From Artemisia argyi (Eukaryota > Streptophyta > Magnoliopsida > Asterales > Asteraceae), in contig CM060686.1 of the NCBI GenBank assembly GCA_030686995.1, positions 76,211,757 through 76,275,756 on the forward strand: a stretch of DNA of 64,000 nucleotides, read 5' to 3'. Each line of letters starts with the position of its first letter. Position 1 is the first letter of the stretch. Of the stretch, positions 1-11,308 are shown in pieces. Position numbers and translations under genes: made by a program. The notes beneath the pieces were generated by a model. That model did no database searches and had not been told where the DNA came from. It worked only from the letters and a program-made list of their open reading frames with translations.

Positions 1-2217
1 TGCAATCGTTGTCCTTATATTTCAATCTGAAGTGTTCCACAGTGCCTGCTACTATCATTGCTAGTATAGCTATGACAAGGCCGACCCCCATCCGTTGAAG
101 TTCTGTGAATCCTCTGGAGCAATCGGATTTCTTAAACCTCGCCACTAACGGATCAAGAACCCGTCTGTATATGAAAATGAACGCTGCAACGCTAAGAATG
201 TCAAAGCTGGACATGCTAGCGGGAGGAATGTGGAAAGTTGAGATATTTGTTTTCATCGCAGCTCCTTGCTCGACAAATAAAGAGGCCATTTGGGTGAATA
301 CAACTGAATATAGGATTGTGCATAGCCAAATAGGAAGTAGTCTTAGTATGCATTTCACTTCTTCAACTTGTGTTACCGTGCAAAGGTACCATGGGCTTTT
401 GATATCTCCATTCTCCATTGAGATTTCCTTCGAGGTGATGACCGCTGCTCTATCCAAGAACCTGAGTTAAAAAAAAAAAAAAAAAAAAAAAAAATCATTA
501 GAAATTACAAGTATATTCTGATTCTGTATTTTACAGACCAAATATAACAACATTTGATACTCCGTATTATATAAGAATAATAAAATGTCAGTACCTATAT
601 TCTTGTAAACTATTTAAATAAAGTACATATGAGCTAATAAAGCAAGAAACATACTTGAATCCTTTGGTGTGAAGAATATTTCTGCTGCCACCATTGAGAT
701 TCTCTTTGCCACCATGTTCATATAACTCATCACCATCAGATGGGATCGCAACCTTCCATTTCCTAATTGCGGCAACCACCACTTGGCAAAATCTTGATAA
801 AGGATTTCCAGAGGGTACAAAATGCCTATATCGTGGGGTACCAACAAGGAATAAGATCAACGCCACAATTGCAGAACCCGCAGATGCCCAAAATCCTAGC
901 GCCCACATCCCTTTATCTTCAAAATACCCTAATATGGTGTTCGAAAAGAGTGATCCAAGATTTAGTGCCAAGTAGAAGTAGCTAAAGAATGATACTTTTC
1001 CATGTCCTTCATTAGGGTGATCCTCATCAAATTGATCCGCACCAAATGTCGCTATGTTAGGTTGGTACCCTCCATTTCCAAGGGCGATAAGGTAAATTGA
1101 AACATAGAACATAGCCATTGCAAAGCTCGAGTGCTTCCCACATGGAGTACTTTCATCGCCGCATCCTTCGGGTTTCACCAAGAATATGTATGATGTGAGT
1201 GATAACGATATCAAGCCCTGCCATATCAAAACAAATTCATCATTTAGTTAGCCTCATTGTTGAGTTGAAAGTTCTTCCTTGTGCATGCATAGAGGTAAGA
1301 ACTACCCCTAATAACACCACAAAGAGCCATGCAAGATAAAAATAAAAAACTTCTCATCGCATCGATTAAGTACCGATCAACTTGGCCTTTTTTATTTTTT
1401 ATTTTTTATTTTATTAACTTACCACAACAAAAATGGCTTGGAAGATTGCACAAGTCTTGTAACGTCCCCAATACGAGTCGCTAAGAAATGCTCCTAGGAG
1501 GGAGAAGATGTAGACAGTGCCGGTCCATTTACTAACACTGTTTGCGGCTTCAGCATTATCTTGACCCATTACTCTTGTCAGAAATAAAACCAAGTTCACA
1601 CCTACTCCGAAAAATGCTAGCGTGGCTAGCCCTTGGTTCACTGCGTCATATATTCCAAAACAAGAGGAGCACATGTTAGGTGTATATACAGACCTAGATC
1701 TAGATTAATAAGATGTGGTTCTAGTTAATAGCTAGCTTGAAACATGTCATGTATCGTAAATACAGGCACACCAAAGTTTTTGGTCCGTTTTAAAGAAAAC
1801 ATACCAAGTATGAGGATGGCAGCAAACCATGATCCAGTTCTTTCACGCACGGCTGGTTCGCCTTTCCTATCCACTGATCCGTCAAGAGTGCATTCTTCAT
1901 TCTTTTTAACTTTTTTCTCCTCGAATTTTCTCTGTGAACGTATACGAAAAATCATTATTGGTTACTAACACAACGTAAAATGATTTGTTTACATCATAGT
2001 CATCGAGCAGGCATCTAAACATTAACAATGGTAATATACATGTAGTCATCGATATAATATTTGATATTAACTTGTTCTTAAATCACAAGAAAAAATATGT
2101 TTCATGAGAAATTCCTTTGTTGGTCATATTTTCAGGAAAAAGAACAAGAAAAGAAGACATATATAGTGTAAGAATGAAGCTAAACCCAACCATTTTAGCC
2201 ATGTTTAAGCAATCCAT
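1..2217 (-). CDS. NPF7: NRT1/PTR family (NPF7-type) transporter, five exons, C-terminus off the window
   Basis: Predicted exons on the minus strand: 2217-2191, 1931-1805, 1640-1423, 1217-655 and 461 to beyond 1. All junctions are GT-AG and the reading frame runs through them. The protein is a proton-coupled oligopeptide transporter family (MFS) membrane carrier. Visible signatures are CTLDGSVDRKGEPAVR near the N-terminus, NQGLATLAFFGVGVNLVLF, SKWTGTVYIFSLLGAFLSDS, GGYQPNIATFGADQFDED, FFSYFYLALNLGSLFSNT and, in exon 5, TQVEEVKCILRLLPIWLCTI. These match the NPF7.2/NPF7.3 (NRT1.8/NRT1.5) clade, which moves nitrate (and for NPF7.3 reportedly potassium) into or out of the xylem. The usual ExxE[K/R] proton-coupling motif of helix 1 is absent, as in that clade. 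Exon 1 (nine codons, starting at 2217) is the least certain part. About 200 C-terminal residues are missing. I cannot separate 7.2 from 7.3. Confidence 0.9.
469..494. repeat. Poly-A tract in the last visible NPF7 intron
   Basis: A run of 26 A on the plus strand (poly-T in the transcript). It lies just inside the intron between exons 4 and 5, next to the acceptor CTCAG, so it may act as an exaggerated polypyrimidine tract. Confidence 0.7.
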
Positions 2218-2356
2218 AACAGTTTGATATGTGCTCTTCTTGATGGTATGAGTATCAAACTTGAAAAGTAAAGAGAGAATGATAAGGATCTAAAGAGGAA
2301 AGAGAGAAAGAAAGAAAGAAGTAAAGTTGATGAGGGATGGGGGTGGGATGGTTGAG

Positions 2357-2364
2357 TTTATATA
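2357..2364 (-). promoter_or_regulatory. TATA box of the NPF7 gene
   Basis: On the minus strand the sequence reads TATATAAA about 140 bases upstream of the predicted start codon at 2217. A pyrimidine-rich stretch (repeated TTTC, 2270-2325) lies between them and looks like a plant 5' leader. Transcription would start near 2330. Confidence 0.6.
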
Positions 2365-2782
2365 GAGGATGGATACTTTGTGACGACTTAGATCTTCATG
2401 GAAAACAGATAGTTTGGTGAAAGAGGAGATTACGTAGGAAAGTTGGCAGTGAACTTGATGTGTGTGTCTCGTTGCACCAGTCGATATTAAATGAGATTTT
2501 CTTTTTTATAATCGGGCCCTCCTGTAAATTCTGTCTATCTTTTAAGAAAAATACATCTTTAAACATCGAATTTGAAAAAGAAATGTCTTTAAAGTTTTTC
2601 CACTTAGGTACTATACTATTTTCTTACACTTAAGTCACTGGATTTATATAGTTAAGTCACCCTTTAAATAAGTATTATGAACAAATAATTTTGTAAGTCT
2701 ACTAACATTAACCGAACTGAACATGTTTTTGAGGCATGAAGCCATATACATGTTCTATGCATGGCGTAGTACATCTTTGGTG

Positions 2783-2784
<2 letters not shown>
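2365..2784. other. Upstream region of the NPF7 gene
   Basis: AT-rich sequence with no ORF of interest. It presumably holds the distal promoter. It is bounded by the (AT)n tract at 2785. Confidence 0.4.

Positions 2785-2870
<86 letters not shown>
2785..2870. repeat. (AT)n microsatellite, left copy
   Basis: About 43 uninterrupted AT units. It is followed directly by a 44-base segment (2871-2914) that recurs after the (AT)n tract at the other end of the transposon. Confidence 0.97.
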
Positions 2871-2874
<4 letters not shown>

Positions 2875-2914
2875 TTTAAATACAATTATAGAAATCTCAT
2901 ATACTACTCATTAT
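2871..2914 (+). repeat. 44-bp direct repeat flanking the transposon, left copy
   Basis: Starts taattttaaatac and ends ctactcattat. The copy at 8490-8533 has one visible mismatch (tagaaatc versus tataaatc). Both copies follow a long (AT)n tract, so the duplicated block is the tract plus this segment. Confidence 0.9.
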
Positions 2915-3003
2915 TTTTTTGGTAAAAAAATAAGAAGAATTTTGGACCCTTAGATTTAAAATCAATTGATGAGATTAAACTATATTATTAATTAAGGGTG
3001 GAA
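2915..3003 (+). repeat. Left terminal inverted repeat
   Basis: Begins TTTTTTGGTAAAAA and includes GACCCTTAGATTTAAAATC and GAGATTAAAC. It pairs with 8275-8370 read on the other strand, with small indels. Confidence 0.8.
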
Positions 3004-3539
3004 GAGCAAAAACGTCTTTTAGCTATAATACATTAACACACATTTATACAGATAACTTACCTTATTCTCAATTATTCTACGACATATCTGTCTCTTTCCC
3101 CTAACAACTTTCTCTCTCTAAACAAATTTCACCTTCAATAATTCATCAAATTGTATAAATCAACTTCTAAATCAATTTTTGGAAACACCCACTAATGTTG
3201 AAATATCAAAATAGATACAGATGGTAGGGATGGTGTTCTTAAAAATATTCTGGTGGTGGTACCCGCGGAGCACTGTTGGTGGCGGAGTTCTATTCCGGTG
3301 GTGGGGATGGTTTACTTATTCGTGTCATCGGCGGTGGTCAGGGGTGGATGATGAGGGTGATAGTCAACTCCGATTTCACCATTAATCGTTCAAATACATC
3401 AAAACTTCTTAAATTGGATATGCAATCGGTGATTTGAATGACAAAAATGACGTTAAACGGCAATGGTAATATTATAGGTAATGGTTTTTAACCTACAATT
3501 GCTTTGCTGATCTATCACCTGTTAAAATGCTCATCCGAT

Positions 3540-5180
3540 TAAATTTTAATTGTTTTGTGCATAAAAATGGCTAAATGTGCATCAATTTTCATAGATAGTT
3601 TGTAAAAAATGTAATATGTTTGGGTAACTGTGACTTATGCGAAATAATGTTGTTGTGTGCATTTAAATGGGCTAAATGTGCAGCAATTTAGTTGAAAGTT
3701 AGTAAAAGTGGGATACATTTGGATAATCATGATTTTTGTAAATATTTTGTGCATAAAATTGACTAAATGTGCATCAGTGGTTGAAGATAATTTGTAAAAA
3801 ATGTAATATGTTTGGGTAACTGTGACTCTGTGAGTTATGGAAATAATACTGTTGTGTGCATTGGGCTGAATGTGCAACAATTTTAGGTGGAAGTTAGTAA
3901 AAGTGGAACACGTTCAGATAATCATGATTTGTGTAAATGTTTTATGCATAAAAATAGCTAAATGTGCATCAATGGTCAAGATTGTTAATAAAAAATTGAT
4001 ATTTTTTGCTAGCTGTGAGTTATGCGAAATACTACTATCTTGTGCATTAAAAATGGGCTAAGTGTGTTGCAATTTTAGTTGGAAGTTAGTAAAAGTGGTA
4101 TACGTTTGGATAATCATGTTTTGAGCACTAAAATGGCTTAAATAAGCATTATTTTTCGTAAGAAATTAGTAAAATGTGAAATGATTGGATAATCGTGAGT
4201 TGTGTGGAATAACAGTGTTTTATGCATTAAAAAGTGGTCTAAATGTGCATTAATATTTGTAGGAGTTAGTAAAAGAGTGATTTGTTGGGATAATCATGTG
4301 TTGTGTAAAATAATCGGCTAAATGTGTCTTAGTTTTCATACGATGCTAGTAAAAGTAGTATGATTTGGTAATCTATGCGCTATTGTTTGAAATAACACCG
4401 TGTTGTGCATTAAAAATAAAGTTGTTTGAAAGTGTTATTTTTATCTACCTAAGTTGTTTGAAATAAAGCTGCTTTGTGCTAGAAGATTAGCGAAATGTGC
4501 ATCAGCCTATATTGTTTGAAATAAAGTTGTTTTGTGCTAGAAGATTGGCGAAATGTGCATCAATTCTCGTATGATGTTTGTAAGAGTGTTATGTTTTTGT
4601 GATCGATGCGAGTTGTTTAAAATAAAGCTATTTTGTGCATGACAATTGGCAAAATGGGCATCAGTTTTCTTACGATATTGGTAAAAGTTTTTTGTTTCTT
4701 TAATTGACATGGGTTATTTGAAATAAGTCTATTTTGTACATAAAAATTGGCCAATGTGCATAAGTTTTAGTATGATGTTTGTATAGGTGTTATGTTTCTC
4801 TGATAAGCCTTAGTTGTTTGAAATATAGTTGTTTTGTGCTAGAAGATTGGTGAAATGTGCATCAATTCTCGTATGATGTTTGTAAGAGTGTTATGTTTTT
4901 GTGGTCGATGTGAGTTGTTTAAAATAGAGCTATTTTGTGCATGAGAATTAGCAAAATGTGCATAAGTTTTCTTACGATCTTGGTAAAAGTTTTTTGTTTC
5001 TTTGATCGGTATGGGTTATTTGAAATAAGTCTATTTTGTGCATGAAAATTGGCCAATGTGCAACAGTTTTTGTATGATGTTTGTATAGGTGTTATGTTTA
5101 TCTAAACACTTACATGTTTTTGTGCATTAAAACGAGCTAAATGAGCATTAGTTTCCACATGCAGTTAGGCAAAGTGATTA
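3540..5180 (+). repeat. Degenerate subterminal repeat array, left
   Basis: About 14 diverged units of roughly 90-120 bases. Each contains versions of TTGTGCAT, CTAAATGTGCATCA and GTTAGTAAAAGTG. Two stretches (around 4450-4680 and 4800-5040) are near copies of each other. No coding capacity. Confidence 0.75.
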
Positions 5181-5221
5181 CTTGCTGATAAGAAATGGAA
5201 GAATGTATCTAAACACTTTGT

Positions 5222-5645
5222 ATGCTAAAAAAGGACAACAACAATACGGAAGCCACGAAAGTGCAAAACTTGGAGTTATCTGAAGTTGGAGAGATTGAAA
5301 GCTTTGTTAACCAATCTGTTGTTGAAACTACTAAGGTTCATTTTGGCCACATGCCTAATCTTAAAAGTAAGTTCTTGATTCCTTTTGCACTAAAAGTTGC
5401 ATAATAAATTGATAATGTGATATTTGCATTAATATTAATGATCAATGTTTGTTCATGATGACCACATGTATACTACTGGAGAACAACAAAAAAGATCATA
5501 TGTAGGAGTTCAGGTCTGTGAGCCAGGAAAGATGAGACATTCAAGATACATTCATCAAAAGAGGCAAAGAATCTTCATTTGGAATCCATCGGCTTTAACC
5601 GGTGGAGATAAAAGAACAATTAATGTGTGGCTTTTATTGTATTAA
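5222..5645 (+). pseudogene. Coding-like fragments inside the transposon, unrecognised
   Basis: Two short open stretches. The first (5222-5404) reads as a charged peptide including VVETTKVHFGHMPNLKS. It meets a good donor-like GTAAGT near 5367, so the fragment may have been an exon ending there. The second (5445-5645) includes QKRQRIFIWNPSALTGG. I recognise neither. They could be captured host exons, remnants of an element gene, or chance. Confidence 0.3.
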
Positions 5646-5958
5646 CTATATATCACCGTAAATATGTGATCAAGAAAATGACTCTGGTTTCTTATTGTTT
5701 CGTTTGTGATTGATTGGTGATTTTTAATAACACCATGCTTCTTTGTAATCCTCACTCGATGTACAGAGTAGAGATCAATCCCAAGATGAAATTGTAACTT
5801 ATATGCTAATTTCATAAACACGTGTGTTATTTTGCTACTTGGAAACAGCTATATTAATCTGATATGATGAATTACCTTATCACTAATTACAAATGCATGT
5901 CCTTTTCTACTTTTAGTTAACTTCAATACGAATATATGAATGTAATATGTTGTCAGCT

Positions 5959-6236
5959 GCAAGCCGAATGCTAAAATTGTGAAACTGAGATAGTAATTAT
6001 GCCAGCTTGATGATAAATACAAGCTTCCTCAGGTAGAGGAGCAAACACCATGAAAATTAAATATGTAAATAATGCGTGATGCAAAACAAAGATTATGGCA
6101 AGCCGAATGCTAAAATTGTGAAACTGAGATAGTAATTATGCCAGCTTGATGATAAATACAAGCTTCCTCAGGTAGAGGAGCAAACACCATGAAAATTAAA
6201 TATGTAAATAATGCGTGATGCAAAACAAAGATTATG
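5959..6236 (+). repeat. Perfect tandem duplication, 2 x 139 bp
   Basis: The unit beginning GCAAGCCGAATGC occurs at 5959 and again at 6098 with no difference that I can see. It is much younger than its diverged surroundings. Confidence 0.95.
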
Positions 6237-6489
6237 GTAATAGTGACTTTTTATAAGTCTAAATAAAAAGACTCGGGATTCTAAGATTTCTCCTATTGTA
6301 CTATTTCAATAAAAATAAGTTGCAATACATTAGAACTTTAGCACGTTTGAAGTAAAATAAACTACATCACCAATGCAAATAAAAAAGTGTTAAAACAGGA
6401 TGCGAGTCAAGAACAACATTGCTGCAAATTCTAAATAACATTCTTTCAATTCAAGCAACAGAGTCACATTAACATGAAAATAGTCCTAA

Positions 6490-6591
6490 TCACTTAAATC
6501 TATTAGGCTTGCTGATGGAAGTCAAGTGCTCATCAATTTCCTCAGTAGAGAGCACATGAAAAGCTAGATTCTCCTTTCGCACAACTCCAAC
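6490..6591 (-). pseudogene. Captured last exon of a 20S proteasome alpha-6-type subunit gene
   Basis: On the minus strand a polypyrimidine/CAG acceptor at 6592-6594 precedes 34 codons ending in TGA (6490-6492). The translation contains VGVVRKENLAFHVLSTEEID followed by EHLTSIS. That is the conserved C-terminal signature of plant proteasome subunit alpha type-6 (PAA), whose tail normally reads VGVVR...TEEIDEHLTAIS. It lies alone inside the TIR element in opposite orientation to the other fragments. The rest of the gene is not visible, so this is an exon capture and not a working gene. The last residues (KPNRFK) differ from the family's usual end. Confidence 0.7.
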
Positions 6592-6735
6592 CTGTCCACA
6601 AAAACCATGAAGACTCTTGTTATCATACCAATAAACTCAAAAGATATGCACACGCGAGCCTTTTCTCATGCACCTTACTAGATATATCCCCAAAAGGTCT
6701 AAAAAGGCCCGCTCAAAAGAAAAACATATCAAGCA

Positions 6736-6849
6736 TGTTTGAAGGATAGAGAAGGAGTTGCTTATCTTAGTGATGTTATATCAGCTAGGATCCCAAATGT
6801 CGGGACGTTAATTACAGACAACATGTTGAAACTCCGCGTATTTTAGATG
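6736..6849 (+). pseudogene. Short coding-like fragment, unrecognised
   Basis: An open stretch in one plus-strand frame includes LKDREGVAYLSDVISARIPN and ends at TAG. Its composition is protein-like and unlike the AT-rich repeats around it. It may be another captured exon piece. I cannot assign a family. Confidence 0.25.
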
Positions 6850-7009
6850 CTTTTCCTTCACTAATAATTGGAGTTTCTAATGTATAGTTTTACTTTCATC
6901 ATTTGTTTCTTATTATCATACAACTTCTGCCACTGCATTAAAATATTAAAATTTCATCATGCATGAACTTAATTTTATCCATAGCGAAACCTGCATTTAT
7001 TTAACAGAT

Positions 7010-7780
7010 GTACTATAACACTATTAACACAATTTTATGTTTCGAATACAGTCTAAGACTAATTTGCGCATCAAAATTTACTACAAATAAAAATTTTGCA
7101 ACGTATGCATTAATAACACCAATCCGTGTATCATATAAACTAATAACACTAATTTGTGCATCAAATTCCACAACAAATACAATTTTTCTTAAAATTACAC
7201 AAATAACACATATTTATATATAAAAAAACAACATAATGGCCATATGTTTACAGGATTCTACTCTAAGTACGAATTTCTATCAAGTACACTAATAATACTA
7301 GTTTATGATTTTATGCATCAAACATATCTGCAAATACAAATCTGCATCAAATCATAACATAAATTTATGTATGAAATGCACAAATAACACTTATTTGTGC
7401 ATCAAATTTCACTACAAATACAAATTTTTGCAGAAGTACACTAATTATGCTAATTCATGCATAAAATACATAGATAACACTAATATATGCATCAAATTCC
7501 ACTACAAATACACTAATAACAGTAATTTATATATCAATTTCTATCAAGTACACTAATAACACTAATTTATGCATCAAATTCTACTACAAATACAAAAATT
7601 CAAAAAACTAAACTAATAACACTAATTTATATATAATATTAAACTAAAAGCAATAATTTGAACATCAGATACTGTAAAATTCACAAAAAACTCATAAATA
7701 CACTAATTTATGCATCAAATTCTACTACAAATACAAAAATTCAATCAAAAACTGTAATAACACTAATCTGTTAGGTAAAA
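7010..7780 (-). repeat. Degenerate subterminal repeat array, right
   Basis: About 14 diverged units of 45-60 bases built on ACACTAATTTATGCATCAAA and CTACAAATACAAA. It mirrors the position of the left array but has a different unit length. Confidence 0.7.
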
Positions 7781-8274
7781 TTTGCAAAAAAATCTAAAAT
7801 TGCATAAACTTTCAAAAACATCAACAAATAAATAAATAAATAATACCTTGATTATCACTAATTCACTATTATTAATCCATTACATTCTGGAAAATTGAGC
7901 TTATAATCCACGATTGTAATAATGAGTCGATCACATTCTGAAAAAATTGGAAATTGAGCTTATAATCAACAATTGTAACCGATTGGTTTTACAAACCCTA
8001 ATTTGATTGAACATTAGAGAACGGATTGAAGAATCTGTAGGATTATTTGTGTGTTTAATGGGAAATAAGAAGATTAGAATTGTATGTTTTGGTCTGTGGA
8101 GGGGAAGAAGAATGCTGGGTTTTTATCTATGTGTTTTGGTTTATCTATGTGTTTCTCTGTATGTTTTGGCGTGTGGAGTTGAAGAAAATGTTGGGTTTAT
8201 AGGTTGTTAGGAGAAGAAGAAGGCTGGGTTAAATTGGGTTTATAGGTTGTTATTGTTAAAGTGTTAAAATTACT
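7781..8274. other. Inner right part of the TIR element, no gene seen
   Basis: AT-rich. Contains small open frames around 8007-8210 with no recognisable content. A 30-base segment around AATTGAGCTTATAATC occurs twice (7890-7915 and 7950-7970). Confidence 0.4.
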
Positions 8275-8370
8275 TTTATACCCTTAATAGTTGGTTATGA
8301 TGAAAGTTAATCTCAACCATTGATTTTAAATCAAGGGTCTAAAATTATTCTTATTCTTTTTACCAAAAAA
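8275..8370 (-). repeat. Right terminal inverted repeat
   Basis: On the minus strand it begins TTTTTTGGTAAAAAG and carries GACCCTTGATTTAAAATC, GGTTGAGATTAA and TTAAGGGT, matching the left TIR. A further 24 bases (8371-8394) before the (AT)n tract have no counterpart on the left and may be the true outer end. Confidence 0.8.
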
Positions 8371-8391
8371 CCTCTTTTTATTTGATCTCAT

Positions 8392-8533
<142 letters not shown>

Positions 8534-9690
8534 CGTTACTCATATGTTTATATTTTATATCCATTTTCAAGAAGCTAAATAAATTTATATTATTGAGCAT
8601 TTTGCATTTCTTTTTTTATTCAGGTTTTTTTTTTTGTTTTTTTTTTTTCAAATTGCATTAGCAAGTATTAGACATGTTAGAAATATTTAATATTTTACAA
8701 ACATCTTATCTTAGAACCTAAACTCATTATGTAATTTCACAAATAGCGTGTCATGAAAAGGAAAACACACAAAAGTTAAAATTCAGGTCAAACAAGAAGG
8801 CAAACACTTGATATTGCAATGATGGAATAGAGGGGATAATTCCATATTCACCACTGAAAATTTCATATATACCCAAAATACAAGTTTTGAATGCATAATG
8901 TACAATGCAGTTAAAGCATATTTTGAGTAAATATAGCATTACCATATTTAAATTGGGTAAATATTAAATTGCCCCTGAAATATAAATTGCTCAACATGTT
9001 TTCATTGTTTGTGCTGTTTCCCAGGAGCCATGGAGTTCTCTTCGTGGTGGGGATCCAATGATCATCCGAGGACTATCCAAAACTAATTCGGTGCACGTAT
9101 GCGGTAACAATGTAAAACAAGCAAAAGTTTTCTTTAGTGCGAAAATCCACACTATTAATTAGATCATATTGTGATATCGAAATAGAGGTTTTCTTTTATT
9201 TGAAACCGTCTAGAAAATACACGCTTATTGAGGAAATCAAAATCCACCCACACTTGTGGATCGTAACAGAATTAGAATTTCCAATGCATGCCAGTTTGTG
9301 TGGATCTCAATTTGGTTGCTCGCTTTTCCAGAAATATTTTTCCTCTTCCTTTAACACTAATAACTTGACCAGCCGCCACTACTACTTTTGTACGCCTTTG
9401 GCCATTGGCTTTGGCCGGCTGTTTGAAGGAACTCCTCTCATCTCCATCTTTCTTATATAATTTTTTCCACCTTATTTTCTTTTATACTTTTGCATAATTT
9501 CTGGAGAATATTAGTGATTCTACCGGCAAGTAAAGTGTATCGGTTCGTGGTTCAGATTGTGTATCGTTGACAAGTTTTCAAGGCCATGTCGGTTTTCTTT
9601 TCCAACAATAGGTTTATGGTCGAAGTCGTTTTACTAGTAACATAGGGTGTTTTTGTAGTAGTTGTGGATGTGGTTGTTTGTCATTGTATA
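8534..9690. other. Intergenic DNA between two elements
   Basis: No convincing gene. A T-rich tract lies at 8610-8650. The open frame at 9137-9460 has no family signature, and its codons look like chance. Confidence 0.4.
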
Positions 9691-11146
9691 TGATGAAGCG
9701 AAAAGTGTACTGCTTTTAAGGGGTCATTAAAGCCCGAATTCGAGATTATTTGATCAAATATTGCCCTAAATCGTTCCTTTTGTCATTTTAGGTACTTTTG
9801 AGGAGAAATCTGGAAAAGAAAGCATTTTGAACGTTTTTGGAGCATAAAAGTGAAGGAAACGGCAAAGTCTCAAATTTTCTTGCTGGAACAGTACCTGACG
9901 ACGTCAAGCTTCTACACATAACGACGTCAAGAGTAACAAAAGAGGTGGATGTGGAACTTATAACGTGACGACCCAGAAAGCTTTTAAGCTTATTGGCCTG
10001 ACGGCGTCATCAAGGCCGTCAGGGTCCAAATACACATGACGGCCCAGAGCTCATTCCTACATTACTTCGTCAGAAGTGGATCTAGGCAATACGAATTTTA
10101 TCATGGCAGCGAGTTGACGGCGTCACAAGCTATAACGTGACACCGTCAAGATGTAAAATCTATATATAGTCTTCTAGTTTTCATTCATTAGTGTGGAACT
10201 TTGTGTGGGATATTAGGGCATAAACCCTAAGACGAATTTTACAGCTTTGTCAAGGGTTTCAACCCCTTGATTCTTCCATGTTCAATTGAAGATAAGTACT
10301 TATTCAAATCATTCAATATGTCTATGTGTTGTGTGATTATATCTTACGCTTGTCTTCTCTTTAACATGCTAGGCTAGATCTTTATTGTGTTTGCTTAGAT
10401 GTAGTGAAACCTAGATGTTGATTATGGGTTGATTGTTTGTTTATAATTGTTACGGATGATTATATTCGATGTTAGGCTTAAGAAAACAGGCAGACTTCCA
10501 TTGGTAACTTGCTTGAACGTCTTAAGAAACATGATCGGAGATGTACTACGATTTTTGGATGTATTTAATGCGTAAGAGAATTCTAATGATCTCATGTTAG
10601 GAGCTTCTAACGGCTCGACATAGGAGTGAAGTAGGATCTTATAGAGTTAAGGAATATTGTACACGGCCCTACGACTGGTATTAAGAAATATAACCCGTCA
10701 TCCATGCAATTGTAACAAGCTAATCAACCTGTAAAAGATATCTAGGGAGTAATGAAATCTAAGTAAACACAACTTCTCCCATTATTTTTTCCACCACATT
10801 AGTATATTAGTTTAATTTTCATTTTTTTATTTTATTTTGATTGTATTAGTAGTTAATTGGGTTAGTTGGCTAGCAACTAATTCCGCCCACTCCTTCAAAA
10901 CCCGAGATTTTACTTGCTTTCCATAAAATATAAAAATATAAAAAGAATCATCTCTCACCTGTAGACCTAGTTTAGTAGGCTTTCTAATCCTAGCGATACT
11001 ATTCCTGAGTTGAACGATCAATCCTCCGGTACTTGTCACTATACTATACTACAACGATCAGGTACATTGCCTGGTGGGGGTTGTAAGCTTCTCGAGATCT
11101 CTTGAGAGGTAAAACCTGTTGCGAGGGCGCAATTCCCCGCACATCA
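9691..11146 (+). repeat. 5' LTR of the Ty3-type element
   Basis: Starts TGATGAAGCG and ends CCGCACATCA. It contains repeated TGACG/CGTCA palindromes (9896, 9999, 10115, 10138) immediately upstream of the TATA box at 10161. It differs from the 3' LTR by scattered substitutions, so the insertion is not recent. Confidence 0.93.
9896..10169 (+). promoter_or_regulatory. LTR promoter: TGACGNCGTCA cassette plus TATA box
   Basis: TGACGACGTCA at 9896-9906, TGACGGCGTCA at 9999-10009 and 10115-10125, and TGACACCGTCA at 10138-10148. TATATATAG follows at 10161. TGACG is the core bound by plant TGA-type bZIP factors (as-1-like). The 3' LTR keeps the arrangement (17215, 17331, 17354; TATA at 17377). Confidence 0.6.
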
Positions 11147-11152
11147 AGTTTT

Positions 11153-11171
11153 TGGCGCCGCAGCCCGGGGA
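11153..11171 (+). other. Primer-binding site, tRNA-Asp type
   Basis: TGGCGCCGCAGCCCGGGGA, six bases after the LTR. It resembles the complement of the plant tRNA-Asp 3' end (TGGCGCCG..GCCGGGGA) with small changes. Confidence 0.75.
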
Positions 11172-11308
11172 ATAGTTATTGTCTAGGTTAGGATTTCTTT
11201 TTATTAGGTCTACTTGCTAGATTCCTTTCTAGTAAGGTTTTATTTTTATTTTTAGGTTTTCTTTAGTCTATCTTATTTCTTTGTTTCCTTTGTTCGTAAA
11301 CTATATCG

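Larger units (their letters stand above)
2915..8370. mobile_element. TIR DNA transposon, MULE-like, carrying captured gene pieces
   Basis: The ends are imperfect inverted repeats of roughly 90 bases, so this is a cut-and-paste type element of about 5.45 kb. It has no recognisable transposase. The interior contains long degenerate subterminal repeat arrays on both sides, a perfect 139-bp tandem duplication and several coding-like fragments, one of them a proteasome subunit exon. Long TIRs, absence of a transposase gene and a captured exon fit a Pack-MULE. The superfamily call is an inference, because no clean 9-bp target duplication is visible; the left end appears to have been rebuilt. Confidence 0.6.

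Noticed and set aside
2664..2885. Open frame of alternating Tyr/Ile
   Set aside because: Produced entirely by the (AT)n microsatellite; the same holds for 20087-20293.
3540..5180. Possible CRISPR-like array
   Set aside because: Units are diverged along their whole length with no constant repeat and unique spacer; plant transposon context.
9137..9460. 107-codon open frame
   Set aside because: No domain, odd composition, and no promoter or splice signals around it; chance ORF.
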